From Rugalucina vietnamica (taxonomy: Eukaryota; Mollusca; Bivalvia; Lucinida; Lucinidae), in NCBI GenBank assembly GCA_964017185.1, contig OZ024877.1, positions 2,830,006 to 2,894,005 on the forward strand: 64,000 nt of DNA. The letters run 5' to 3'. Below are positions 1-14,400 of the stretch, piece by piece. Position 1 is the stretch's first letter, and the number at the start of each line of letters is the position of its first letter. The notes beneath the pieces are model-generated. The model had not been told where the DNA came from, made no database searches, and worked only from the letters and a program-made list of their open reading frames with translations. The translations under genes and the position numbers were made by a program.

Positions 1-910
<910 letters not shown>

Positions 911-2019
911 GAGAATAACAACATTTATAGGACAATCATTAGGATTCATCTTTAAAATTTTTCAAAATTTGGGAAATTGCAATACATTGTAAATTTAAAA
1001 TTAAAAGAAAGATAAATTTGTGATATGATGGAGAAAACAGGATTTTGTTTCATTAAGCAAAGATATTACGAACAGTGTTTTGTCATGCAGAAGCTACTGT
1101 GATTTAGTCTTTCCGGTTTGCATCAAACCACTTGGAAACTGGAAGTTAAATAGTATTAAAAACTCAGTTACCAAACTAACGCACAGTGATGATAGGAAAG
1201 AATGCATGTTAATCATTTTGACATCAATGGGTATTTGAGCTGTGGTATAATTAAGCATAATAAAATTGCATATGCTCTAAGCCAAGACAAGGTCAGGCTG
1301 GAATCTGGATTCAGCCTCCTTTTTTACCTAGAAAACGTGTACTAAGCTCAAATGAAATGTGCTGTTTTGTTGGCTTTTTACATGCGACAGCTGTTCATTG
1401 ATTCATAACCATCCTCCTTTGTTATAACCATTTGCCACATACTGTTATTCATGATCCTAGTGCTTGAAAGGTTGTGTTCATTTTCTGTTAATGTTTTACA
1501 TACATGAATGTATTGTGTTTGTGCTGCTGGCAATAAGTGCTCCGACAGTTAAGAAATCCATCCATTCGTATGTGTGTTTATAAGTAAACCTCTATTTTTG
1601 TCTTCCTAGTAAATGTTTTAGAAGTTTTTAAGAAAGGCTAATTACAGATTTTTTGATACCAGGAAAAGATTTTGTCCCTTCAAAAAGCATTTAACATTTA
1701 GAATTAGTTTGTCAAGAATAAGTCCCAAGAGTTATGTTCTCCTGTCCTGTATGTCCGACTAAGTACACAGGGACGGCTATATTCTTGAGAAATCCGACTG
1801 TACGCAACACTGTCAGCTGCTCAGAACGGATCTGGTGCGTATCTAGTGATAGAACTTGCACTGTGGGTACTCATTAGCTACACTTTATCTGTGCAGATTT
1901 AATCAGTGTCCAATTAATTCAGTACTTGTGTTCTGCGGAATAATTCTGCAGCTATCACTAAATATGCAACATTTCAAGTTCCCATCATTGTTGTTGAGAA
2001 TTGTTGTAAGAGTAACAAG
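911..2019 (+). other. AHCY 3' untranslated region
   Basis: AT-rich sequence without a convincing reading frame lies between the AHCY stop and the first good AATAAA signal. I see no repeat family in it. Confidence 0.55.
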
Positions 2020-2025
2020 AATAAA
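2020..2025 (+). terminator. Candidate AHCY polyadenylation signal AATAAA
   Basis: A canonical AATAAA lies about 1.1 kb after the AHCY stop, with T-rich sequence downstream. No transcript evidence is available, so the true cleavage site could differ. Confidence 0.45.
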
Positions 2026-2094
2026 CTGTTAAATCATTGTCTTTACTGTTGTGTATCCCTTCCATATCCATTCCAAAATATACCTAAGTGTCAT

Positions 2095-3030
2095 TTTAGT
2101 TTTTCCCACCCCTTCGTTTATGGAGTGGGAATTTCTTTCTGATTGCGCAATTTCCTGATCATTGCCTACTTGTACCTTCTTATGATTCGTATTTTAAGAT
2201 GAATTATACCTACCTACCTCTGCTGAAACATAACATGCCAAAGGATATGTTCCTGCTGTCCATGGTAAATAGCCAAAGTCATGTCGGGACAATAGGTCTC
2301 CCAGAGGCAGTGTTAACCAGTAATCAGTGCACATTTCTTTCGCCACTGACTTTAAAATGCTCTTCTTTGTAAAAATATTTTTATAACAATTTCTGAAAGA
2401 AATGCGCCTGACATGACAAATATCATGGGTCTGCTTCAATACAAATCATACATGCTACCAATGGAGCTGGCATCTACGACACATGGCATAGAATTGACAA
2501 TTAGGTACTTCTACCAAGAAAATACATAGTAAGCCGAATGAGCAGCTATTCCCCAATAGGCGGCCACTCAGTTACCTGAACTGAACTTAAATATGAAAAC
2601 ATGCATAAGGCTCAAACAGCACAAAAAATCGACTCTAAAAGCAATTAAAACCACAACAGAAGTATCGCCTTGGAACGATCAGTAATATGAAATGACTGGG
2701 GGCTTAAACCAGTTTTACAGGGCCCTAACCTCACCCTCATCTTCTGCAATGGTTCACAACATTTAGTTGTTCGGTCCTCATGGTGAATCTCTAACTAGTC
2801 TCTAACTTGATGAATCAAAAACGAGGACTCAACAGATTGAGTAAGCTGCCCGAAGATGGAGATCCCCGGGCGCCGAATAACTTAAATGAAACCGGAGCAA
2901 AAGAAAAACACCAGTTGAACCCAGATGGGCCAAGCAACAGACAAGCTCCGGCCCCAACCAACTAAAATGAATAGCTTTGTCAGGGCCATCATAAAGTCTG
3001 ATGCCCGACCCACCGGCGTGCAATCAAAGA
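2095..3030. repeat. Dispersed repeat family D, copy 1
   Basis: Segments here recur elsewhere in the window. The TTTTTCCCACC...TTTCTGATTGCGC stretch recurs near 12570 and 26330 and, reversed, near 45150. The GAGCAGCTATT...GGCCACTCAGTTACC stretch recurs near 12295, 26240 and 45265. No coding capacity or clear ends were found. The short frames in it look fortuitous. The class of the element is unknown to me. Confidence 0.6.
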
Positions 3031-3255
3031 AGGCAGTGTAGTTATCAACCATGATTTGGTTAAAAACTAAGCATGCAGACTGTCGCACAACATTCAAGTT
3101 GATAACCACTTTTGGCTCACTTCCTAGTATTGTTTTTCTTTGACCATGCCACTACACCCCTAGTGAAAACTAAATATATGAGGTTTCTACTCCAGATATT
3201 TTTCAAGTATCACATGAATTGCGTGGACGTCTTATTGGCCTGATCAGAATGCCAT

Positions 3256-3454
3256 TACACCTGGACCTCTTTATAACACTGTTCATTACAGCACGGTTTT
3301 GGATATAACACGGACCATTCATGGACCCCAAATGGTCTCATTTTACTATATATCTACATGTATATATTTTACTCTCGTTATAACACTGATTGGATAGCTA
3401 ACAAGGAAATTGTATTGGACCCCAACAATAGTGTTATAAAGAGGTTGAGGTGTA
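3256..3454. mobile_element. TA-bounded inverted-repeat MITE
   Basis: The left end TACACCTGGACCTCTTTATA and the right end, read in reverse complement as TACACCTCAACCTCTTTATA, form terminal inverted repeats of about 25 bp. TA at both ends suggests the Tc1/mariner target TA. The interior of about 150 bp is non-coding. It lies between AHCY and CPSF1. Confidence 0.6.
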
Positions 3455-3827
3455 TTTAAAATGTCAATTTAAAGCAGATGGACAAATAATCAGTATATTA
3501 CCTTTTATCAAAGTTAAGCCAGTACCATGCTAAGAAGTAAACCAATACTCAAGTCAAACAGCCAGTACACCTGTGATTCTTACAGCGCAGATTGATACAT
3601 TTCATGTGAGCAGGTGACAAAATGGAAGCCTGATTAGGCTTTAGCCTGCAGCCAAATCAATCCAGCTTCCAATCAACACACTACATTTTGTTATGCGTTG
3701 TGAAATGTTGCATATATCTGAGCTGTAAGAAATTTGGTTGTATCACAGGTATACAGGGTGATGATAGTTCGTATAGCCCCTATAAACTGGAGCCCTTGCA
3801 GCTAAAACATTTCTAAGAACTTGTCAT

Positions 3828-4063
3828 TGAGCCGCATCGTGAGAAAACCAGATTTTTGCCTAGGCGAAAACAAAGGCGCAGATCAGCTTCGCGGTAACCG
3901 CGAAGCTGATCAGCGCCTTTGTTTTCGCTACACGGATAGTACAATTTCTCTTCTTCTTAAATCCGAAATTTCAAGCTTCTAGCCTGCTTCTGAGCTTGTA
4001 CAGCCCGGTTTGTGTCGGACCTGGTCGGAAATCCCGAAGACCGGTTTTCTCGCGTCGCGGCTC
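3828..4063 (-). mobile_element. MITE-A copy, full length, intergenic
   Basis: A complete copy with both terminal repeats (TGAGCCGCATCGTGAGAAAA and the matching right end) and the perfect central palindrome around CGCGGTAACCGCG. It belongs to a subgroup whose right end reads CGAAGACCGGTTTTCTCGCG. It lies beyond the likely CPSF1 polyadenylation site. Confidence 0.88.
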
Positions 4064-4514
4064 CATTTTTTTTGTTCTACTTGCTCATCGAGGTGATGCA
4101 AGAATAACACAAAAAAGCTTTTTTTTCTTCTTTTGACATTTTACTGCATTGTATCTGGAATTCTGCTTCTTTCCTGCATATAAAAATTCACATACATGTA
4201 CAACCATGAGCAGTCTGTACAAAATCTTAACAATAACATTGCCATAGCAAGCCTGTTTTCACAAAAATTGTATGAAATCATGGTCACTGCCAAATTTATA
4301 AGCTAGCACAATAACATAACATCGGATTTCCTTTAACATGTAATCTGTTTCATTTCATTGGAAAAATGTATCCTCTGACTTCTCCATGTATCCCTCCACA
4401 ATAAGCCTCTCTTCTCTAAATTCAAACAGTTTCGTTTGGTCACCATAGCAATCCTAAGCCATTTGATGATGATATATTGAATTTCTTCTGTTGTCCGAAC
4501 ATATAACCTTCATC

Positions 4515-4520
4515 TTTATT
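4515..4520 (-). terminator. Candidate CPSF1 polyadenylation signal AATAAA
   Basis: Read on the minus strand, AATAAA occurs about 86 nt after the CPSF1 stop codon at 4606-4608. It is the nearest canonical signal. Confidence 0.5.
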
Positions 4521-4569
4521 TCTATTCATCAATCAGATGATTTCGAAGCTAGTCTTCTCATCAACCAAT

Positions 4570-4644
4570 CAGAAATGGGCTGTACTTCTATCAATCTCCA
4601 AGAAATCAGAAATGGGCTGTACTTCTATCAATCTCCAAGAAATC
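4570..4644 (-). repeat. 37-bp tandem duplication spanning the CPSF1 stop codon
   Basis: Two exact 37-bp units (start points 4570 and 4607) each contain the codons for the end of CPSF1, ...[15 protein letters not shown]. The upstream copy in gene sense encodes the protein. The second falls in the 3' untranslated region directly after the stop. Confidence 0.9.
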
Positions 4645-7600
4645 ATCCACCAGCTGAAAGTTAAGGCTTTAACGTTTAATTTGACTTAATGGCATATGGA
4701 TTGACTGTAAGAGTTGTTTTTTTTGCTTGAATATGTATTTTGTGGGTTCACATTAACTGGTTCTACAGTAGGTACATATTTCTATGGAGAAATCACCGGA
4801 CTTTGATATTCATACCAGGTTTTCTACAGATTTGTTAACTGGTTATTTTTTTCATGCAGATGATGGAAAACATCAGAATCTGCTTAAATCTCAATTTTAA
4901 GATCTATATCTAGACCATTTTATGTCCAAACTTTAATAAATAATAACAGTAATACATACCTGACTGACTGTAGTTCCAATTCTCTTGGCTATTTCAGTCT
5001 TCTCCATAATACTGAGATGTAAAAACTTCCACAACAATTCACCGTCTAAGATGTTCTTGTTGGGGTTGGCTAGTTCTATAGGGGGCATCTTGACAGCCCT
5101 GAAAGGGAATACAGCCAGTTTTAATAGATAGGCAGAACTCTAGTTTGTGTACAACTATCTTTTTCTGATAACGACCCTCAAGACAACAGAGGATGGCTGA
5201 CATTTAATACTTGACTATTATGTTCTTGTCAATATAAGCAGGCACTTAACTTCCCAGGCCAAGCCTCAACCCCTGATGTGAATTTGTCAGTATGGCTTTT
5301 TACCAGTAAAGTATTCTGATTCTGTTTCACTGAATTCTAGGGTACAATGGCAAGAGTAACATCACTTCAATTTGGTTAACCACTTAGTCATTCACTGCTG
5401 GTAAAGCAAGAGGCTCAATTCATCTAGAAAAGCATCCTTTGATATATACCTGTAAGTCTTAGGATTGAGCCCGGCAGTCTGTGGAATGTGTGTGACAAGA
5501 GCGTTTTGTAACATGAGCAATCTTCTGTAGACTTTCTCTGTAACTGGCAACAGGTAGCCCAGGCTTCCGTCTAGAGAGGCTGAAATATGAAGGGATAAAT
5601 AATGTGATAAAAACATTCAACAGAATGCAACATCTTTCAAATATTGTATTTGCATCCATTCCTGGTCTTCCTATTCTTAATTATTTATAAACAGAAATCT
5701 AGCTTGAGTCCTCAACTAATTTTCAAAGTACAACAAAGATGTTATTGTGTAGATTCAAGAATAAAGACTCAATTTTGTTTCTTCTATCTTAATTCTTGTA
5801 TTGACTAGAGGTTCTTCCACTGTCAAAAGAGCTGTTTAAGTGGTTAAACTGGTAGATGTTTTTAAGTCAGATTGTTCTCTCAAAAAACATGAAGTCAAAC
5901 TTGAAGATATTTTTACATACCAAAGTATGTGACATGTCTTTTCTCTAGTGGCCCTGTGATCTTTTTCTCCATTGAGGGATCTGTCAGTTTACACCGGATT
6001 CTAAACATTGTGTTGATATGGGACCCAGCATTGAAGTCTGCTCGTCGTACCAGCCTAGTGCCACCATGACTCTCCCGAGCTGAAAGATATTGTATAATTG
6101 AAACAGATATGGCTTAGTAGGTGTTGTTTTGATCTGTGCAAAGTTTACAAAATTGATCTGGCTTTAAAATAGACACCAATTAGAAATTGGTCAGTACTAA
6201 CTGGGCTTTAAATTTTATTGCTGGGATAAATCTGCGGCAAAATACATTGTACTTCATTCAAATTTTAAAGTGGTAGAACATAAATAAGTCTCCATAAAGA
6301 CAGGATATTAGTAAGATTTTATTATGCATTTTCCACACAGTAGTATACAAAGTAATATCATAATCATACAAGAACTCCGCGGAGGTTGATATCGCACCTG
6401 CATCGGGCAAAGTCAATAGACCGTGAAATATAGTTCAAGGACACCGGGTCAAGGTGCGTGCTTGAAGGGCATGTCAAGGACAATTACTGTGCAAGGTTTC
6501 CGACTCGCAGCTATCTCTGATGTCGAGAAAACCAAACTTCGACGTAAAAATTTTCAAAGTCAGTGGACCATGAAATATAGGTCAAGGGCACTGGGTTAAG
6601 GTGCGTGCTTGAAGGGTATGTCAAGGACAATTACTATGCAAGGTTTCAGACTTGCAGCTATCTCTGATGTCGAGAAAACCAAACTTTGACGTAAAAATTA
6701 TCAAAGTCAGTGGACCCTGAAATATAGGTCAAGGGCAACAGGTTAAGGTGCGTGCTTGAAGGGTATGTCATGGACAATTACTATGCAAGGTTTCAGACTC
6801 GCAGCTATCTCTGATGTCGAGAAAACCAAACTTCGACGTAAAATTTTTCGAAGTCAGTGGACCGTGAAATATAGGTCAAGGGCACTGGGTTAAGGTGCGT
6901 GCTTGAAGGGTATGTCAAGGACAATTACTATGCAAGGTTTCAGACTCGCAGCTATCTCTGATGGCGAGAAAACCAAACTTCGACGTAAATGTTGACAAAA
7001 CTTCGACGTAAAAATTTTCAAAGTCAGTGGACCGTGAAATATAGGTCAAGGGCACCAGGTTAAGGTGCGTGCTTGAAAAGTATGTCAGGGACAATTACTA
7101 TGCAAGGTTTCAGACTCTCAGCTATCTCTGATGTCGAGAAAACTAAATTTCGGCGTAAATGTTGACGGACGAACGAACGGACGAACGAACGAACGAACGG
7201 ACGAACGAACGAACGAACGGACGGACGGAAATTTGAACTCCTATATCGCACCCTGCTATAAGCAGGTGCGATAAAAATTCATTAGAGCCACTTATTTAAG
7301 ACCAAGAGCCCTGTTGATAGGGTTTATGATAAGATGAGACTCAGTAAAACAAGTTGTATTACTGTAGTCAGTGTGTGTTATATTTGCTCTATACCTGAGC
7401 TGTGTCATGAGAAAACCAACAATGTGGTTTCTGAACAGGTCCAACACAAACCGAGCTGTACAAGCACAGAAGATGGCCAAAGGCGGGAAATTTTGGATTT
7501 AGAAAGTAGAGAAATTGCAATATCCATGTAGAAGAAACAAAGGTGTGATCAGCTTTGCGGTTACCGCGAAGCAGATCTGTATCTCTGTATTTGCATATGC

Positions 7601-8461
7601 AAAATGTTGATTTGATGCTGCACAACTGTATTATACTTACTTTCTGGTAGATAGGCATATACTATGATGTTCTTCTGTCTGTCTGTGGCTGAGAAAGAGA
7701 AAAATTAATATATTTGAGATTTTAATACTTTTGATGCAAAAACTCAAGCACAGCCTGATATGATAGGAAGGTAAAGGTAAAGTTTTTGTTGTTTGTTTTT
7801 TACCACACATTATACCTGCAATCCTTGAATATGCAAATGAATGAAAAGAGCTGTGATTTAATTAATTGTCAATTTCCTTTTTTTATTTTACTGATGGAAG
7901 TTTCTAATAACTTAAGATTTCAAGCCTGTATAATTAAAATGTAAATTTACTTCATGAGAAAAAAAGATGCATGTATACTGTTCAAACATACCAACAAAAG
8001 TAAGGGCACCATTATCCACCATGTAGTCTATGGCATAAACCTCTAATGCTTTCACATCCTGTAGAGTAACGGACAAGAAATATCAAAATTCACTGGTTCT
8101 CACAAATGTTAAAAATCTGATACTTGATAACCAATTATCAGAGAAACTTGTTTGTCCAATGGCCCACAGGGCAACACTATCAAATATCTTGATCTTGGTT
8201 TGCCTTTCTTACTAGACATGACATAAACAATTGTGAAATTGTGAAATTTGCATTTTAAATGAAGGCCTGATTCTTTCAACTTACCCTACTAACTAAAGAC
8301 AGAACTTTCATCTCATGTTGATATCTATACAATGAGATACTCTTGAGAAGATCCCCAACTAAGATCAAGTTCTTGATGACTGTTATAGAATGGATATAGA
8401 TGTATGTGTCTATAAAGGCAACACCTACAAGGTCATTGTCTGTCAGGTTCCACAGAAATAT
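4606..8461 (-). CDS. CPSF1: CPSF1 exons 29-35 (residues about 1198-1450, C-terminal CPSF-A region)
   Basis: Exon 29 (8285-8461) encodes [18 protein letters not shown] and ends LSLVSR. Exon 30 is 7992-8058 ([19 protein letters not shown]). Exon 31 is only 42 nt (7641-7682). Exon 32 (5921-6079) has [20 protein letters not shown]. Exon 33 (5450-5579) has the strongly conserved [14 protein letters not shown]. Exon 34 (4960-5098) has [15 protein letters not shown]. Exon 35 (4606-4653) ends [13 protein letters not shown]. This is the third propeller's closing strands and the helical tail that contacts partner subunits in the known complex. Exon 29 has an extra Ile codon (ITVIKNL) that its intronic duplicate lacks. 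Confidence 0.93.
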
Positions 8462-11400
8462 CTGCAAACAAAATATTTTTAAACAATGAAATACTTTTGA
8501 GAAGGTCCCACATAAATATCTGAAATAATCCAACAATACCCTTGAGAAGGTCCCCAACTAAGATCAAGTTCTTGACTGTTATAGAGTGGATATAGATGTA
8601 TGCTTTCTGGGTACCAGTATTATGGGATGTAAATGTGTCTTGTGCAAGGACACACAAGGCCGTCGTCGACGGTCCGGCCGGTCCGGCCATGGCCGGACCA
8701 CTTTTTTGGCCGAAAATGGTTTCGGCCGGACCACAATTTTCGATTATTCGGCCGAAAATGTGTTAGCCTTTTCGACTTTTTTGAAGTGTCATTGTCCAAT
8801 TGATATTAAGCGTACTTGGTCAATCTGCCCGAGGGTGTGAAAGACTGTCGTTATAAAAACAATCATGAAAATGACACCTGTATTAAAGACAGGTATTGTC
8901 ATTATTGGATTGTGACGGATTATCGTGCATCAGAGTGTTCTTTAATTCATAGTGAATAAAACCGATTCTCTGTGATCTTAAACAATTTAAAAATGTGTAG
9001 AGCAGTAGGCCTATTTCACAGTTGAAAATACTAAGTTAAACATAATTTCACAATTATAACCCAATCACTGTTTATAATTATAGCATTAAATATTATCAAA
9101 CAACAAAAAAAAATAGTTTACGCATAAAATTTTCATAAACATTATATCTTCTTCATATTCCAAAATTTGTTAAAACGTTCATGTTATTCTTCCATCATGG
9201 ATATACCGCCGGTTCCTAATCAACCGACGTCTTTCACATTCCTTCTGAGTTCCTTCGGCATGGCAAATCCTGTAAAAAGGAGCTTTCAGGCTTCATGGTT
9301 TTCGACCAGGACATGGCTTCGTCATCTGAATCTGAATGGTTTACTGGTGCCACGCCAAACTGAAATACCTCACCAGGGGGGTGGGGGGGGGGGGGGGGTG
9401 CGCCAGGAGGGAAATTAGTCCCTGGCTCTCACAAGAGATGCGAACTTGGACACACAGTTATACTGAAACCTATAAAATCAGCAGCGCTTCAAGGGCAAAA
9501 ATTGTCCCAAAGTGCATTAAAATCGTCTGTACGGACGTCCGAAAATACAAAATTTTTCTCGGGGGAGATCCCCCGAACCCCCCTTACGAGAGGGAGAATG
9601 TCCCCTTTTGTGCTCTCCCCCAACTCTCCAAAACGTCTTTGATTGATATTACATGGCCGGACCACTTTTCAAAAGCCGACGACGGCTCTGACACAACATG
9701 GTGAAGTTTGGTTTCAAATCCAGGGCCTCTTGCTCTAGAGTCTGACACTCTACAATTAGGTCTCCATGCTATCCCCAAGGCTGATTTCATATTTTTGCCA
9801 ATCATAAATCTTGAACTCAGAAAATGTATTATTGAATATCATGGATCCTTTTAAATCAGTATGCCTTTAGTGCAAAATCAAGCAGAAGGCATAACCAAAT
9901 ATTTACCTTTTGTCCTATAGCAGAGACTAGAAACCCATTACAATGTGCCAGAGCTGATACTGGACCCTTCTGTTCTTTGTCATACATAACCTATAGAAGG
10001 AAAAAGATAACTTCATAATATTTTGATGTGCATTACAAGCTTACCTGGTTATCAGCTTAAAACACAAAAATTGAGCTGCCACATAAGACCAGAGGACCAA
10101 TGGTCCTGTAAACGATCACCTGAGGTCTGCTTCATATACCAATAAACATATTTGAATATTATGGTATTTAACCCCAGTGCAGGGGCAGATGAAGCCCTTG
10201 GGCCATTTTCTTTTTTCAGAATACTCAATATTCTGTCCATTTGCCAATTTCCTGCTGTTTTTCCCCTTCAAATAACATTTTAAAAGCAGATGAGCCCCTG
10301 AGGTCCATTTTTTTTTTCAAAATCATTAATATTCAGTCCTAATGCCCATTTCCTGCAAGACTTCCACTTTAAATGACATTTTAAAAGTTTTCCCCCTTCA
10401 AATGCATTGACGACCTATGTTGACCTTGCCATAAAATAGGTCAAGGTCACCACAGGATCATGATTTATATATACATTATAGTACTTGAGTCATCTATACT
10501 TCATGCAAAGTTTCGTTGAAATCGGTTCACCGGTTCTGGAGAAGATATTTTAAGGGTTTTTACCATATATGGGCATGGTGGCCATCTTGGTCATGTGACC
10601 TGGATTATTTATATACACATTGGTTACCACTTCATATAGATGCTTCATATAAAATTTGGCTTTGATTGGCCAAGTGGTTTCAGAGAAAAAAATCTTTGAA
10701 AAGTGTGTATGGCCAAGGTCAAGAGAGGACCTTGACCTAGATTAATCATATAGCGTAAGGCGACCAGTGATCGATCAGGGACCAGTGATCGATCAACTAG
10801 TTATAATCCGCTATTAATTCTCAAAGGATACCTGAAGTAAATCCTATGCTAGTCTCAACTTAAAGCGCATTATATTACCTTACAAACATTAATTTAAATT
10901 TATTTGGAAAGCTTTTCTATCTTGCATTTTTTAGCACTTTACTAAGAGTAGGCTATCACATGGTATATGGCAGAGGTGCACCATGCCGGGGATTTTTGTA
11001 GACATATATTTTCTGAAAGCCAGTACCCGAAGCTACTAAATGCCGCTTGTTAGCACTCTGACTGCTGGGGCTTTATCGTGCCAGAGCGTGTTACGTACGT
11101 TACCGATGTATGATTTTTAAATTCAAGCTGCTAAGGGGATCACCAAGATTTATGACAAAAAACAAATATTTGACAAGAACTTTGCATTTAAATATGTACC
11201 AGAGATGTTACCAAACCTAACAGGACCAAATTCAATAACATTTAGATTTCATGACTACTGGTACAACAGAAGTAACGTAAATAACTCGTGTAATTTGGCA
11301 TATCGACCCTGTTTCGTTTCTTATAGAATATAGCTTAGACCAAATACCAAAATACAATTTCTATTATAGTTATCTACAGTCCTTGCCCTTTAAAATGACA

Positions 11401-14400
11401 TATAGAAGAGCTCTCTGTGACCTTCCATCACTCCACAGATGCTGATTGTCTTCCCCTACCCCCATTTAAATAGTATGCCCATTAATAAACATGTCCCAGC
11501 AGAAACAGAACAAAGACACTTCCTTTCCTGAACAACATCCAAGTTTTCGAAATAAAACTTCCATAGGTATTAAAAGCACTACAGACCATGTTTCATGATA
11601 ATGGCAACATATTTTACGTAATGTCATGGTAACGTATGTAACAATATTGTATTTTCACTATAAAATCATATACTTATGATTAATTGCAGATTATCATTTT
11701 TCTCTCACAGTTATTTCAATTAGGAAATTAAATTTATTGTATATCTGTCCTAAAAGGTATTAAAAACACACAAAAATCAACTACAGACCATGCTTCATGA
11801 TAACGGTAACATATTTTACGTAATGGCATGGTAACGTACGTTACAATTTTTATCTGTAGAATCAAATACTTATAATTTATAGCAGATTATCATTCTTCTC
11901 CCATAAATATTTCAATAAGTAAATTAAATTTACTGAATATATGTTCTAAAAATGAAAGAAATGAGAGCCAAAAGGGCAACAATCGCTCACCTGATAATAA
12001 TCAAGTCTGAAAAGGATTTAATCAGTAACAGGAATGGAATAACATTTATTCATTGCGGTTCTATTCTGCTAAAATACAATTTTGCGAATTCACATATTAT
12101 GATCGTAGACTCACGTCACATATTAACCGTTATGAAACTGAATGACTCCCCTGTTTCGATTGGTCAAATACATTCACTTCCTTCATAATGTTAATGGTAA
12201 AGCTGTGATGTCAGTCTACTACGATCGGTATAATATATCATACGTATCAAATGGACCACAAAGTGAAGGCTCTATAGAACATTATATTAGCTGAGTGAGC
12301 AGCTATTTCACTAAAGGTGGCCATACAACTACCTGAACTTAACTACTTCCGTGTGACTTCAGAAATCGACACCAAAACCTAAAACAAATACATGTAGGAC
12401 CACAAAAGAAATACAACTTTGGGACGTTTGTGAAGCAATGTAAAGTTGTGTGTTCATGTGGATTTGCTCATAAAATGCATCTATTATTTCACAATAAAAC
12501 TAAAACTACACCACAGATACAGCCTGTATATGCTTTCTAAGTATAAGTGCCTAATTGTCAATTTAGTTTTTCCCACCTCGGTTTTTGGAGTGTGAATTTC
12601 TTTCTGATAGCGCCTTTTCCTGACCATTGCCTACGTGTACCTTTTTAGGATCACAGGTAACATAACTGAAACTACTGACTGACTGACCATCTGATTACTG
12701 GTTAACCGCTCAGGTCTGAGCCTGTCCAGGAAAGGCGTCTTAATTTGGGGTATGTCCCATAAAATGGAGGCAACGTCCCGACATGACAATAGCTGTTGAC
12801 TGGAACGCCGAGCATCAATTCAAACAAACAAAGAAACTTTGGAGCAAAAGAAAACTGCCATATAAATCTCAGTGGACTGAGCAAAGACACACGAAGGGTC
12901 TGGCCCCAGCCCAGCCTATTTAAACAATATTTCCAGACACGCCAATTATGTGAATTTTCATCCCTTACTTACATATGATCACATATGAACATTTACTTCT
13001 TACAGAAGTTTAAACAAGATAGTGAAGATGCTATAGAATGGCCACACTTACAAATTCACAGTTTTACGTGCAACATGTTTTATCTTGGCGCTCAAGGGCA
13101 GCTTATGCCGTTGTTCAACTGAGATACGATCAAAGATGTTACCGCTAGAGTAACCATAGTACTTTCACCCATTAATTGGAAACCGGAGTTCTGTTCTGAT
13201 CTGGTTCTTCTTTATGCATTTAAACTGCAGAACTGTATCCGTCTAATTAAAATACATGTGGCTTGCGGTATCGCAGACAGTAAATGCGCAAAATGACAAA
13301 TTTTCATGATAAAGAGGGCAGCTATTAAGTGTTTTCTGTCCCATAACCACCATTGATGCTTGCTACTAGTTGTTTTAAAGTGATTCTTTCTTGATGTTAG
13401 GTGGAGTAGATATAATATATTTCCTTTGTTGCCGTTTTTGTTTTTGACCATACTTGTAAAAAAATCACGGTTAAGGAAGTTTCGAATTAACTATAGCACA
13501 CTCACTCAAAAACCTTGATGACACCAATCTTGACGTCAATAGACATATCTGCAAGGCTCATTTTCATGTAGCTTCAACAAGTTTAGCCCTATAGTGCCTT
13601 ATTACACATCAGCTGTAAGGCTGTCACATAATCATGGCTAAAATTAATCAATCCATCTTCACATTTCGCTTGTTCAAATATGACGAAGATTGAATGTTCT
13701 CTTGTAATATCTAGTTAATTGATTGATTGAAAGACTGATTAGAATTATATAATGTTGACCAAAACACTGAAACCATTTTAGAGCCAAATTCTGAAATCTA
13801 AGATGTGTTTTATATTTTTCAGATTCATAAGCGTTTAGAAATCTCAGCCCTTTTTGTATGAGTGGAAATGACTTTACGGCACTTACCGTTATCTACGTTA
13901 CCATATAACAAGACACTAGGCCACATGCATTAAGGTGCCGCTGTGTTAGTATTAGGCTTGTAACCATTAAAACAATGGCGAATTTAAACTGAAAATGCGT
14001 CTTTGAATTGAGTTTTTCCCCCAATGACCCTTCAAGAAAGTATACTATGTATTTTCAAATATGTATATGTCAAATACATGTACATGTATGTAGTCAAGCA
14101 AGAACGATACAAGTTTCACTCAACGGGATACATTTGCAAACAAAGTCCAAACATTGTTGGTTAAATAATTTGGACAGCAGACTTTCTTGCAAACACTTAA
14201 TTCATTATTTCAAAGCAAATCCTCACAACTTATTTCACCTCAGCCCTCTGTATGCTGAGAATGTTCTTACGGTATCTTGCCGTTATCTACGTTACCAATG
14301 ACAAACCACTCGGTAACAATCAATAGATGTCATTGGTTTATGATAAGTTTACCATTTAGACAATTGTATTAAACTAGAATGTATCGCTGAATTGTACTAT

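Noticed and set aside
7060..7251. A protein frame rich in [12 protein letters not shown] repeats
   Set aside because: It is the translation of the ACGG/ACGA microsatellite on the minus strand.
8586..9704. Possible coding genes in the GC-rich insertion
   Set aside because: Frames are driven by GC-rich palindromes and the poly-G tract, and no homology was recognised.
10113..10754. A separate LINE or SINE
   Set aside because: The ends and tandem core fit better as the left part of the hairpin-ended family III element. No reverse transcriptase frame or poly-A tail is visible.
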